Source: Allodiplogaster sudhausi
Taxonomy: Eukaryota > Nematoda > Chromadorea > Rhabditida > Diplogasteridae
DNA: 64,000 bases
Direction of reading: 5' to 3'
Assembly (NCBI GenBank): GCA_945643635.1
Contig: CALZFC010000001.1
Span: 3,032,501 to 3,096,500, forward strand
Numbering within the stretch: position 1 is the stretch's first letter; each line of letters starts with the position of its first letter. Both the position numbers and the translations under genes were made by a program. Below, piece after piece: positions 25,561 to 36,640 of this stretch. The notes under the pieces were generated by a model. The model was given only the letters and a program-made list of their open reading frames with translations, was not told where the DNA came from and searched no databases.

Positions 25561-27179
25561 ATTGAAATAGTCAGATAATTACAAATATATTACGATGCTC
25601 CTTGAAGTGGTGTCTTTTAATTCGGTATTTCCACTTCATAATTGTGAAAAAATGCAATAAGTTTTAAAGAGGCTGCCCAGGGACCTTAAAAACTAGTCAA
25701 AATCGTCACGAAGAATATGCAAGACGAGTAGCGCAGACAGTAAAGTACGGTTGACATATGTATGTACACCTTCTTTAATGATGCAACAATAAGTCGCGCT
25801 TTCCCTTCAGTCTTCGCGCCTTCTTCGAAAGCCCTCTGGTGTCCGTGCTTCTCAACGGCACGGATGCACTCGCTAATCTCGAGGCCGTCCGTGATTGTCT
25901 CCAGCTGAAGGTCACCGAGATGCAGCAAATTATGAAGGTAGGTTATTTTATACTTCGTATGTATATATTTATTTATTTGTGTATTTGTAATCGAAGTAAA
26001 CAAGCTGTTTGTTCTTCCTATGGTAAAACTTTGTTCTCACTAATGGGACAATTTTGTCTTTACTTATGGAACTATTTTGTTTTTTTGCTTATGGAACAAT
26101 TTTGTTACTACAAATGGAACAATTATGTTCTTACTTTTATACATTTACAAGACTGACATCTTCGTGCCGACGTCGTTGTACGGCAATTCGACAAAGATCA
26201 CCGACATTCTGGAGCGAGTGATCGGCTCGCGTGCTGCGAGTGCCTTTCGACCGGGCGACGATTACTGGCGGTTGGGGAAAGAAGGAAGGAAAGAAAGCGA
26301 TAAATTAAAACGACGAAGAAAAAATTGTGATAAATATGTATTTAAAAAGAAGAAGCAATAATGATGAAATGAATAAAAGAATGATGAAATGAGCGCGCTT
26401 CCAGATCCAACTACGCGCTGCTCCGTGTCAGCTTCCGCGGCCGTAATCTGCAGCAGATCACGCAGTACAGCGCGTACGGCGTCTCCAACTTTCTCTGTCA
26501 GCCAGTCACTTCCGCTCTCTACCTAAACCATAAATGATATACCGTAATCCGTCGTTTTCGTTTCAAGACGAAAATTCGTTTGAACGATCCCTTTTTCCAT
26601 AGCGGATCTCGGCGGAACTATCGGTCTCTACTTTGGCGCCACGGTCATAACGGCCTTTGAGCTCTTCTCCTTCCAAGTTGACCAGCTCAGATTCCAGGAC
26701 GCGTAGTAAAATTGCGCGTCGAGAACATACAGCGTCACGGTTGTTATCGTAAAATAATGGCAATAAAGTGTATTTGTTAAATCCTTCCTGATTTGTAACG
26801 ATGGTGATATAGGTATGATGAAGATGTGTGAACAAACTAACAATAAGGTCATCGCGATATAAAGCTATATTTTATTATCAAAAGAGCAAAAAAGTGCATA
26901 TATATTTATTTGTCTCGGCATATTATGAATTGAAAGATATGTAATAAAATACACATATCAATTTTCAACGGTAAATTCCAAAACTTGTTTGCAGTCGGAC
27001 CGTTGTACTGAAGGATATACATGTTGAATTTTTAAGAAGTCCGAAGCCTTTGCTGCTTAGATCCCCACTTTCCAAGTGATTTTCACTCTTCCCATTATTT
27101 CACTCGCCCACACGAGGTTGTCATGGATTCAGAAAAAAATAACACTTTTTGCAGTTTTAGCAGGTCGACATGACATTTT

Positions 27180-27411
27180 CGAAAATGGTCGTCACTTGAG
27201 CTGACATCCTTTAGTTGATTGGAAACCACAACCGGAGATGTTCTTCCAGGAATGGATTAAATCATTAATCAGTGCCAACAAGCTCAGCTCGCGTACTAGT
27301 AAAGTAAACTTGTTTACGAATTTAACTGACCATGAGGATCACAATCGAAATGCATGTGTTTCAATTAAGGATGCTTATGAATTTAAGATATTATTTGATG
27401 AAGTTTCATGA
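27180..27411 (+). other. exon-like open segment, unidentified
   Basis: An open frame from about 27218 to a TGA near 27409 reads VDWKPQPEMFFQEWIKSLIS and continues with ACVSIKDAYEFKILFDEVS. The composition is coding-like, but no start, donor or family can be assigned. The rest of 26707-28213 shows nothing I can support. Confidence 0.3.
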
Positions 27412-28213
27412 TGTTTACAAAGGAAATATCTGTTGAACGATGGACTAACAGAGAACGGAATGCGCAAGAGCATCATAACTTCGACACAATCTACCACAAT
27501 ATGTAGACATTTATAAACCGTTACATACATACTTTAATTAATTCGCATGTAAGTTTGCCAAGTTTGCAAAGTTGCGATGGCTTTTGACATACCCTATAGC
27601 GTGGACAAGGCAAGTATTATTGCAACGACGCTTTCTGACAATTACGAAAGGTAGCCATTTGCACGCTCGTCACAACAACACTCTAGTTAACTGGCAGAGC
27701 AACCGAATTTTTAAGTATTTTTCCGCAAAATGTTGGTTACTAAGATGGTGGTCAGTAGCCCGGATTGTTTTGTTTTCTTGAACAAATCGTCGTCAATCGC
27801 CCACACTGTTTTTCTCGAAGACGAGCTCTACATAAGGTTGTCTGACAAAAAGAATTTAATTTAAGAAATGATCAAGAGACAGCTGCAACGGTTCTTGCTG
27901 ATACAAGAATATTTTTTTCTCGATATGAATTTCGTGTATCAAGAATATTTGACTTAGCTTATTCCTCGAGATCTTCTTGTTCATATTTACTGTGATGAGT
28001 CTTGATGATACAAAAAAATATGTCAAACACTTCATAACTATTCATATGAATCTAGAAACACCTTTTTACCTTTATTTTTGCCCAAATTCGCTTGCAACGC
28101 GCGAAAGCGGACATCAGTAGGAAGCCAACTAATCTGAAATGGAATTAAAGAACTCTCATGCGCTGTTGTTGTTCCAAGAACGAAGAAAAATCTTCATTTG
28201 AAGCCTAAAATTC

Positions 28214-28935
28214 ATGTTTTGCAAGCTCATTGTTTCGAAGGAAGTTCCTCTTCCTTATCTTCAACCTGACAATGCAATGCGCGTTCAACTCTTTCGTCAT
28301 CTTTACCATCTTGAGTCGGTTGCATCTCCCTCTTCATTTACTGTCTTATCAACAAAAACTTTTGTCAACAGAACATTGTTTACAGGCAGTTCGTATGTAG
28401 GAACTGTAAGTGAAAAGGTTAGTTTCAATCTTAAAGGAAGCAAATTTCTATTGTCTTTCCCAAATGAAATAATATACATAAGTTGAATTGAAATCGTTGT
28501 AACAGAGTTTAAAACTAAATATGCTAATTTTCAGTTATAACTATTTGTGGAATAATTTTATTTATTAAATCTCTACATATTATATCCTAATAGTTGTTGA
28601 TCTGGATATTGACGTTTTCAACTCGCACATAGTGATCTAACTGTTGTAATTCCTCTCAGGATGGCTCCTACACCTGCGGTAATGGTAATACAATTGTCTT
28701 TGAACTGCCTCCCGTCAGTACTACACCTCCCGCCTCTGCTACACCTCCCGGCACTACTACAATTCTCGCCACTACTATACCTCTCGGCGGTCCTACAACT
28801 CTAGCATCTCCTACACCACCCGGTGCTCCTACAGCTTACAATAGCGGGAATGAGAAATATATGGTCAACATAACCAAAGACGACGACTGTACATGCATAT
28901 TTTCTTGTACTCGCGGCTACATTCACTACTACGAT
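28214..28935 (+). CDS. two exons of an unidentified secreted or extracellular protein with a Thr/Pro-rich linker
   Basis: Exons 28214-28405 (donor ACT|GTAAGT) and 28660-28935 (acceptor CTCTCAG, donor GAT|GTTAGT) join in phase 0. The second begins DGSYTCGNGNTIVFEL, continues into a mucin-like Thr/Pro/Ala/Gly linker of about 45 residues (TTPPASATPPGTTT and similar) and ends in a Cys-containing block (DDDCTCIFSCTRGY). No domain is recognised. It precedes gene 3 on the same strand and could be an exon pair of that gene or a separate gene. Possible earlier exon material at about 27790-27835 is too short to support. Confidence 0.45.
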
Positions 28936-29487
28936 GTTAGTTCGATATGCATATGCATCTACAGAACCGCCCAGGAACCAGGGAATAATTTCATAGTTCA
29001 AATTTATCTTGGCATATTGCGGCTCGATCCCTGTCATCTGGCTCGTGGGTACATACATATGTATGTGCATGATATAAAAACCATATATGTAAACATATAT
29101 GCATATATACATATAATGTTGCACCAGTTGTGTTTCAATTTACATGGAATATTGAAAAAATTAATTATAAAATCCCTTTCGTTAATAGTACGAAAAAATC
29201 ATCCTTATTCATTGTTAGAAGCATGTTACACTCTAAAAAAGACCAAACGTTGTTTTCCTTTTGACCAGCCAGTATATACATACATATGTATATACAAGTC
29301 GTTGGCCTGTCATTTCCAGATGATTTCGACGGGCAAGCGCTCTGCTGCAATCTTCACCTCCTCTCTGCCCGGTCTGCTTAGCTTTATCTCGGATGAAGAT
29401 CGTCCGGGCCTCAGTTGGGATCTCGAAGATGTCGTTGCCGATGCGATTTTCATGGGAGCCACACTCGACTTGGCGTCAGAATATTAA

Positions 29488-31219
29488 GAGAGCCAATCTG
29501 AGAGACTCGAGCAGGGGCATGTCGGGAACAAAATTATTTTTTGATTTTATTTTCCTTCTAAAGGTTATGAAGCATCCTAAAAAGACCTCGATAACATTTT
29601 TTCCAAAAATTATTTTCTTCAGTTTCCCATGGATATGCACCGAAAACCCAAAAAACTTCAAATCACCATAACTTTGTTCATTGTTAACATATATTTATTT
29701 TGAATTGCTTGTTCGATTCAGAGTGTAAAGGCGCATAAAAAGGTACTAATGACATTTTGCAAAAAAATTATTAAAGTCCTCATTTTGGCATTTTAATATT
29801 TCGAGTGGTGCGTTTGGGGCATAAAAACCCCCCCATGTTAAAAAACTGAAGGTACCACGTGAAAGAGCGACCTTTTTTACCCCTAATTAAATGCCTTTTA
29901 CTAAAAAACTCCTATACACCTGTTTCAATATTTTGACATGAAGGGCGCGAGTCGGTCAAAATGGCGCATTTTTCGGCCTCCGAGGCACCGTGCAAGCGCA
30001 TTCATCGATCCATAACTGCGCTCAATGTCAATATTACAAAATCTTAAGTATATCATCTAAGAGCTCTCACGGAGATCTTCAAATGTTACATACATTCTAT
30101 TATTGAAAAGTTTCAATTTTTATGGGAAATTTCGTTCTGTACGATTAGAAGGCTTAAAAAACTACTTTAAAAAGATTTTCGCCTGTCGAAACATAAATCA
30201 TAAGAAAGAGGATGAAATTTGCTACAAGATGAACTCCTTTCAATGGAATTCCATGAATACGAACTTTTGTTATAAGCCATAAGACTAGGATAACAAGGCC
30301 TTATGGAAAAACTGTAGAAAAAAAGATTGGAATATTCTAATTCGAATAACCTAAAAAGTGAATTCTTGGGCAAAATGACAGCGACGCTACTGGCACTACT
30401 TTTATGATTTATAACAAAAGATCGTATGCATGGAATTCCATTGAAAGGGGTTCATCTTGTAGCAAATTTCATCCTCTTTCTTATGATGTATGTTTTGACA
30501 GGCGAAAATGTTTTTAAAGTAGTTTTTTAAGCCTTCTAATCGTACAGAACGAAATTTCCCATAAAAATTGAAACTTTTCAATAAAAGAATGTATGTAACA
30601 TTTGAAGATCTCCGTGAGAGCTCTTAGATGATATACTTACGATTTTGTAATATTGACATTGAGCGCAGTTATGGATCGATGAATGCGCTTGCACGGTGCC
30701 TCGGCGGCCGAAAAATGCGCCATTTTGACCGACTCGCACCCTTCATGTCAAAATATTGAAACAGGTGTATCGGAGTTTTTTAGTAAAAGGCATTTAAATA
30801 TTGGTAAAAAAGGTCGCTCTTTCGCGTGGTGCCTTCAGTTTTTTAACATGGGGGGGGGGGGTTTTATGCCCCAAACGCATCACTCGAAATATTAAAATGC
30901 CAAAATGAAGCCTTTATTAATTTTTTTGCAAAATGTCAGTAGGACCTTTTTATGCGCCTTTCAACTCTGAATCGAACAAGCAATTCAAAATAAATATATG
31001 TTAACAACGAACAAAGTTATGGTGATTTAAAGTTGTTTGGGTTTTCGGTGCATATTCATGGTAAACTGAAGAAAATAATTTTTGGAAAAAATGTTTTTGA
31101 GGTCTTTTTATGATGCCTCATAAGCCTTTAGAAGAAAATGAAAATCAAAAAATAATTTTGTTCCCGACATGCCTTACATAGAGCCCTGGTCGAATCTCAG
31201 ATTTGTCAGATTGGCTCTC
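29488..31219. mobile_element. long foldback element 2 (TTAA, GAGAGC tips)
   Basis: Ends TTAA|GAGAGCCAATCTGA and CAGATTGGCTCTC|TTAA. The 1.73 kb is almost entirely one inverted repeat centred near 30360; for example, GTCGGGAACAAAATTATTTT at 29521 mirrors 31152-31171. The inner part (GCGAGTCGGTCAAAATGGCG near 29948) is shared with foldback element 3. It is inserted in gene 3 at its first recognisable exon. Confidence 0.8.
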
Positions 31220-32616
31220 TTAACAGCACCGGTGCATTTAATTGGAAAGATGGAATTGCCTTTTCAGATCCGCATTCGTAGAGCGGCATGATCCCTTTCT
31301 TGGAAACTGCTTTGTATTCAATCCAGCTACCCAAAATCTTTCAGGCCTCCACGCCATTGTTGACAAAGACCAAGGCACTGTTGAAGCAGTCAATATTTTA
31401 TTTCCTTCCAAATTGAAATTAACATAATTCCCTTCACTAGCTTTCCATGCAACGGTGGACGCGCAAAGTGATGAGCAGGCCATCTGGTCAGAAACGACCG
31501 GCGTCAATGTCTTTATTCAGCATGGCAAGCATTTATTGTTCTGATATATCAACTAATTATTCTTGTTAGATTTACAAAAATATAAATTATAGCATCACTT
31601 GGAGTCTACGCCGAAAGTAAGGGAATTACGATTCTTCCGGGAACTAAGACGATCATTCATATCAGCGAAATTTGCCCATATTATCTTGTTTTTTGGCAAG
31701 GAGCTCCCAAAGAGCCCTCTCAAAATCATTAATTAATTCGTTTTTCTGGAGTCTACCTATACTGCTTATGAAGTACCGGGCGAGAAGTGCGTACTCGATA
31801 AATCCGAAGTGTCGTCATTCTACTTTGACTTTGATTACTCCATCGATGTCTGATAAACATCAGACATTTTTACTATTATTTTATTTTACTGTAATGTCAT
31901 AATTTCCAACAGTAGAATTTAAAAAAAAAGTTTTTTTTAATCACTTCGACTCCTTGAGGGCTGCTTCCGGTCGTGCTACCAAGACGTTGTCTATGCCGAA
32001 TGTGAATGCATGGATGCGACGTACGTGAGGAAGAAGGGAATTCCAGCGTGCGGCTTCGCAAAGCGTAAGCTGAAAAATACTACATATACATATTACATTC
32101 AACTTCATTCCTTATCTTGTCCCATCTTCGATTCAAAGGGCAGACGTGGCAATTCTGGCCCCTCCATCCCTTCCTCTGTTCACCATTTAATAACGACGAA
32201 TCAATGCAGAAATATGTATAAGGGCACAATTCAAGTAGCAATTTATGGCAGCAACATGTTCAGTGGTAGAATGCCTGTGGAAGAAGTGAGAGGGAAAAGA
32301 GAAGATGAGATGCTTTGATAAAAAGGGGGGCGGGGCATTTCTCCAGGTTAGTCAGGACAATTCGAACCTGCAATAACTATTTTACGGAAACATCGTCCTT
32401 CTTTAACCGGGGAATGGTCAGAAATCCTGCACTCCAAAAAATTTAATTCATAGCTCATTCGAAAGGCCTTGAAATTTGATTTCTCGGAGTATAAAAATTA
32501 TCTGCTGCCATGTATAAATAAATATTTTACAGCGTTTTCAAACTTGGATTTTTTGAAAAATTTTCAATGTGCGAGAGTCATGTCCATAGAAATCGTAAAC
32601 GAGGTTTGAAAATGTG

Positions 32617-32690
32617 TGATTGCGGCGCAGTGGATAAAGCGTCCGACTGATATTTCTTCGTCACGTGTTCGATTCCTCATCGACTCATCT
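32617..32690 (+). repeat. tRNA-derived unit (SINE head or tRNA pseudogene)
   Basis: GCGGCGCAGTGGATAAAGCG gives an A-box-like D-arm, GTGTTCGATTCC a canonical B box, and CATC followed by seven T a terminator. The acceptor stem does not pair well, so a functional tRNA is unlikely. Confidence 0.5.
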
Positions 32691-32782
32691 TTTTTTGCAT
32701 CTCTTTTATTATTTTATCTTTTCTTTTCTTCTATCTTTATTTAAAAAGGTAAACAATCTTCAAACAACAACATGGTTAATTA

Positions 32783-33589
32783 GCACATATGAACGATGGA
32801 GTCACAGAAATGGGGTAAGCAAATTGGGGAGTGGCACTTCGCGCATACAATGAAGGCAGGGCTCGTGCAGTGGCTACACAGAGAAGAGAGAGAGCGAGGG
32901 AAGCAAACCTGGAGGGGGGTTTCATAGGGGGGTGGACGTGTATCTGTGAGACCGGCGGCGAAGAACGCGTATTGAATGAATGAAGCGAAGCGGGGAGCAG
33001 AGAACTGGAAGTAAACGGCCGACAACATCTTTAAGATGGAATCACGGGCAGAAAGGTTGAAATTGATGTCGTGCGCCCGAACATGGTTGTGGATTCGCTT
33101 GGAGAAAGCCTTGAAATATTGGTTGAATCCAACGTCAAGTGGCTGTGCCATTCCTGTCGTTCCGCTTAAAATCGTCATTATGAGCAGGTCTTGGTTGAGT
33201 GGAAGAAGGTCCGTGACTTCGTTATGGTTCCTCCACAAAGTCCACGAATCCAAGGCGATGACGGCCTTCGGAGGCAAATCCTTTGCAAGGCATTCAGTAA
33301 CCCACTCTTCGAGGTGTTTTCTTGGCGTTATTGAAAAGCCCGTACGTGGGATTGCCGTGATGTCCGCTTTGCGATGTCACTCTGGGTCCTTCAAGGTGCT
33401 GGCAGACAAACCCGATGACGGGCTCGCAATATCTGGAGCTTCGGTCGAGACGGATGTCAACGAATATTCCAAGATCACGTAGAGGAGAAGAAAATCATAA
33501 AACTGAATGTTGGAAGAGATGCAGTAGGGTAAATGGGCGGTTCTCTTTCCAAGATGTAAAACGCCACACTTTTGATCGGTGATTACCAC
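32783..33589 (-). pseudogene. DDE transposase remnant (pogo/Tigger-like) with Cys-rich tail
   Basis: The reverse frame is open apart from one TGA at 33377-33379. Visible motifs: VITDQKCG at the start, PPKAVIALDSWTLWRNH (the second-Asp region), then GMAQPLDVGFNQYFKAF, the QPLD..F..FK signature of DDE_1 (pogo/jerky-type) transposases. It ends in a Cys-rich segment, CSHCTSPAFIVCAKCHSPIC, that looks zinc-binding. There is a possible donor after PYETPLQ. No N-terminal DNA-binding part is present upstream. The open frame on the + strand here is its shadow. Confidence 0.6.
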
Positions 33590-34108
33590 CTGCCAGTTTT
33601 TTCAGCTTCATCTAGTAGAGGGCTGAATGTGAAAGTTGCTGGTTTGCCGGGTTGTAAGTTTTTGGAGCAAAATCTGTGTATAGTTTTATCTATATCATCT
33701 GCAAAGAAATGAAGGCTTTAGAGGGAAAGGGATGCCAAAACAGAGGGAATTTCCAAAATGTAGATGTTTAACAATAGATCAGAGAAAAAAAAACTGCTCC
33801 TTGTGGAACTACGCTGAAAGCAAGTCGAGGCGTAGAAAGAACATTATTAGACTTAAAGGAACCATGCACTGAATGTTTCTACAGTAGTACATTAGAGCCA
33901 TTTTGAACGCGCGCATTCAAATATTTTGCCCTTCTTCTGGTAAGTGTGAAATTGGGTGGGTGGCTAACTGCTACAGTAAAAAATTTTGGCCGAGCCATAT
34001 TTTGCGCGCTCTTAATTTTGAAGCAAGTGGACAAAAATGGTTCAAACTTTCTAGATGTATGTTTTAGAGAGACGCGAATAGTTACGAGTTCATAAAACTA
34101 TATGTTAA

Positions 34109-35577
34109 GAGAGCATGTCCGTAAGCTTGGAGCGCAACCTGCCCCGGGAAAATTGTTTTCGAATTCGTTAACAAAAATCATTTTTCTTATACAACTCGAC
34201 CCGCTCTATTTAATGAGACTAATTTCATCATCATCCGATTTTTTCCCTTCGAGATACACTACCGTAACCCTGAAAATTCATTAAGCCATAAATCCGTTCC
34301 AAACCGGTTTTGAGAAACAATGCACATATCATTCAATAGCATTTCGAAAGCGCTTCAAATTTCATCTAGGAACATGTTTTACTAAAATTTTATTTTGGCC
34401 GAGAAATTTGGGTCCAAATTATTTGAAGGGTCAACACACCATTTTATGATCATTTCCCCACCCTGGCACCTAGATAGAAAGAAAGAGCGTGAAATTTGCT
34501 ACCAAATAATTATCATTCAAGAAAAATTTTTGCTACGACGCGAGCAATGCGGGCGAGTCGGTCAAAAAGGCGCGTTTACGGCGGCCGAGGCACCGTGCAA
34601 GCGCATTCAGCGATCCATAACTTTGCTCAATCTTTATATCAGAAAATCGTAGATATATCATCTATGAGGTCTCACAGAGATCTTCAAATGCTGCATACAT
34701 ACTTTTATTGAAATATTTATATTTCGATGGAAAATTTCGTTCTGTACTTTTAGAAGGCTTATAACAGAACAATATAGACTATGACTTATAACAGAACAAT
34801 ATAGACTTGAAAGTTTAATGAAAGGGGTTCATCTTGTAGAAAATGTCACGCTCTTTCTTATGATATATGTTTTGAAATGCGGAAATGTTTGTAAAATAGC
34901 TTTTTAAGCCTTCTAAAAGTTCAGAACGAAATTTTCCATAGAAATATAAATATTTCAATAAAAGTATGTATGTGGCATTTGAAGATCTCTGTGAGAGCTC
35001 TTAGATGATATATCTACGATTTTCTGATATTAAGATTGAGCAAAGTTATGGATCGCTGAATGCGCTTGCAGGGTGCCTCGGCCGCCGTAAACGCACCTTT
35101 TTGACCGACTCGCGCGCATTGCTCGTAGCAAAAATTGGTACGCTCAGATTTCTCTTGAATGGTACTTATTTGGTAGCAAATTTCACGCTCTTTCTTTCTA
35201 TCTAGGTGCCAGGGTGGGGAAATGATCACAAAATGGTGTGCTGACCCTTCAAATAATTTAGACCCAAATTTCTCGGCCAAAATAAAATTTTAGTAAAACA
35301 TGTTCCTAGATGAAATTTGAAGCGCTTTCGAAATGCTATTGAATGACATGTGCATTGTTTCTCAAAACCGGTTTGGAACGGATTTATGGCTCAATGAATT
35401 TTCAGGGTTACGGCAGTGTATCCTGAAGTGAAAAAATCGGATGATGATGAAATTAGTTTCATTAAATAGAGAGGGTCGAGTTGTATAAGAAAAATGATTT
35501 TTGTTAACGAATTCGAAAACAATTTTCCCGGGGCAGGCTGCCTTAAGCGCATGCTCGACTCTTACAGAGAAGCTCTC
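34109..35577. mobile_element. long foldback element 3 (TTAA, GAGAGC tips)
   Basis: Ends TTAA|GAGAGCATGTCCGTAAG and CTTACAGAGAAGCTCTC|TTAA. The 1.47 kb is an inverted repeat centred near 34830, with matching arms such as CTGCCCCGGGAAAATTG at 34139 and its complement at about 35522. The core is related to foldback element 2 (GCGAGTCGGTCAAAAAGGCG, GAGGCACCGTGCAAGCGCAT). It abuts the CPVPC exon of gene 3. Confidence 0.8.
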
Positions 35578-36530
35578 TTAAGTTGCTTGTATCTCCTTCC
35601 TTCTCTCCTCCCGCGGCGATCCCTCCGGCTGGCCAGAGTGCGATTGCCCGGTGCCTTGTCATGAAAGCATCCTCAAAACGCACGTCTTCCAAGCACCAAA
35701 AACTCAGAATAAGGCACATTTCTCATTCTTAAAGCTGTTTTGGGTTTTAACACACCTTAAAAATTAATTAACTAGATAAAAAGATTGGAAACCTCAGCCT
35801 TGAGAAGAACTGCTCAACGAGCATAATTACATTTTAATTCTTTAATGCCTACATCAGATCTAACGATATTTTAGAGCGAAGTTACCATTCTGTTTGGAAC
35901 AATTGATCTACACGTCGAAGTAGAGCAGCTCAAAACATCGGTCGGTTTCAAATTTATTTGAGATACTAAAGCAATGGGGTATAACCCCACATATTCTTAT
36001 GAAAGAAGCCAAGAACTCACTCTTTAATCCACGCCTTTTTGTTTCACAGAAAGGAGAGAGAGCATGTGATTTAGAGAGACGCAACTACATTAGTCAGGAA
36101 AAATCATATAGATTACTTTCGCGCTCCTTTAAGTTCATGCTCGGCACGTTGGGCTGCCAGGTCAGTCTCCTCCTCCGCTGCTCAGTCATTGTCATCCTCG
36201 AGATCGGTCTTCTGCTTGCACGCCGCCAACTCCCCTCTTCTGCTTGCTCCCCTCCGCCAGGAGCAACATCCAATCACTTAGAATGGAACCCTTTCCATAC
36301 TCCGATGTAGAAGTCTCTCTTCTCTTCAGTACTAATCACCTGTCAGAGTATATTTGCATTCCAATATTTCAATGTTCATTGTTGACTCCAGTATAATCTT
36401 TCTGACGATTTTGACATTGTCCAACCTATAAACTGATCTGTGTAGACTAGCCGTTTCTTTTGTGTAACGAATCGTGATTTATTCCTAATTTCCATAGGTT
36501 AGATTGCGTGATAAAATCCTTATTTACCTT

Positions 36531-36640
36531 TCCTTGAGCTCTTGGCCCTCCATGTTGACCGGCTGCAATAAAATTTCGCCAAGCAAAATGCGTCAGGAGC
36601 GTTACCTTAAAGAAAGGCAATAAAATGCAGATGCTATATC
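36531..36640 (+). pseudogene. relic of a gene 1/2-type 3' end
   Basis: CTTGAGCTCTTGGCCCTCCA continues as TGTTGACCGGCTGCAATAA. It aligns with the post-TM2 end of genes 1 and 2 (FELFAFQVDRL), and the similarity continues into the 3' flank (AAGGCAATAAA). The frame is LELLALHVDRLQ then stop. It is separate from the TM2 exon of gene 3. Confidence 0.5.

Larger units (their letters stand above)
8400..26706 (+). pseudogene. DEG/ENaC channel gene 2, full-length but disrupted
   Basis: 31 exons. The N-half is 8400-8532, 8817-8925, 8992-9050, 9133-9208, 9293-9379, 9490-9577+10684-10712, 10983-11156, 11337-11511, 11770-11837, 12240-12315, 12477-12544, 12722-12835, 13006-13116, 13319-13445, 13740-13897, 14001-14047, 14189-14272, 14366-14494. 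The C-half is 14628-14734, 14850-14881, 15064-15210, 17966-18051, 18136-18262, 24448-24558, 24852-24981, 25101-25227, 25381-25445, 25811-25937, 26152-26270, 26405-26496, 26603-26706. Family landmarks run in order: FCEFTTLNGVRFV (N-terminal box), LMAGAILLCSLGFMI (TM1), RYPIMLICQ, a Cys-rich block, CNCTWAW, CPVNCVETSYTTDVSSAEIP, and NFLSDLGGTIGLYFG (TM2). Breaks: a 1.1-kb element inside exon 6, TAA at 24505-24507 where gene 1 has GAA, and one base missing near 24942. The ancestral product would be about 1,095 residues. No start codon was found upstream of 8400. Confidence 0.8.
29320..36310 (+). pseudogene. DEG/ENaC channel gene 3, decayed and split
   Basis: Coding blocks in family order: 29320-29483 (SWDLEDVVADAIFMGA, finger region), 31268-31425 (GNCFVFNPATQNLSGLHA), 31441-31538 (TTGVNVFIQHGK), 31593-31672 (SLGVYAESKGITILPGTK), 31751-31851 (VPGEKCVLDKSE), 31959-32064 (GCFRSCYQDVVYAECECMD), 35583-35700 (CDCPVPCHES), 36134-36310 (FMLGTLGCQVSLLLRCSVIV, TM2). 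These are classic DEG/ENaC Cys motifs. TM1 is not found. Several exon joins are out of phase. A foldback element lies directly after 29487, and a transposase remnant and a second foldback lie between 32064 and 35583. In TM2 the usual GGQ.GL.LGAS reads LGCQVSLLLRCS, each change one base from Gly. I read it as a pseudogene. Confidence 0.65.

Noticed and set aside
33036..33482. 148-codon + strand ORF
   Set aside because: Antisense shadow of the DDE transposase remnant, whose motifs are on the - strand.
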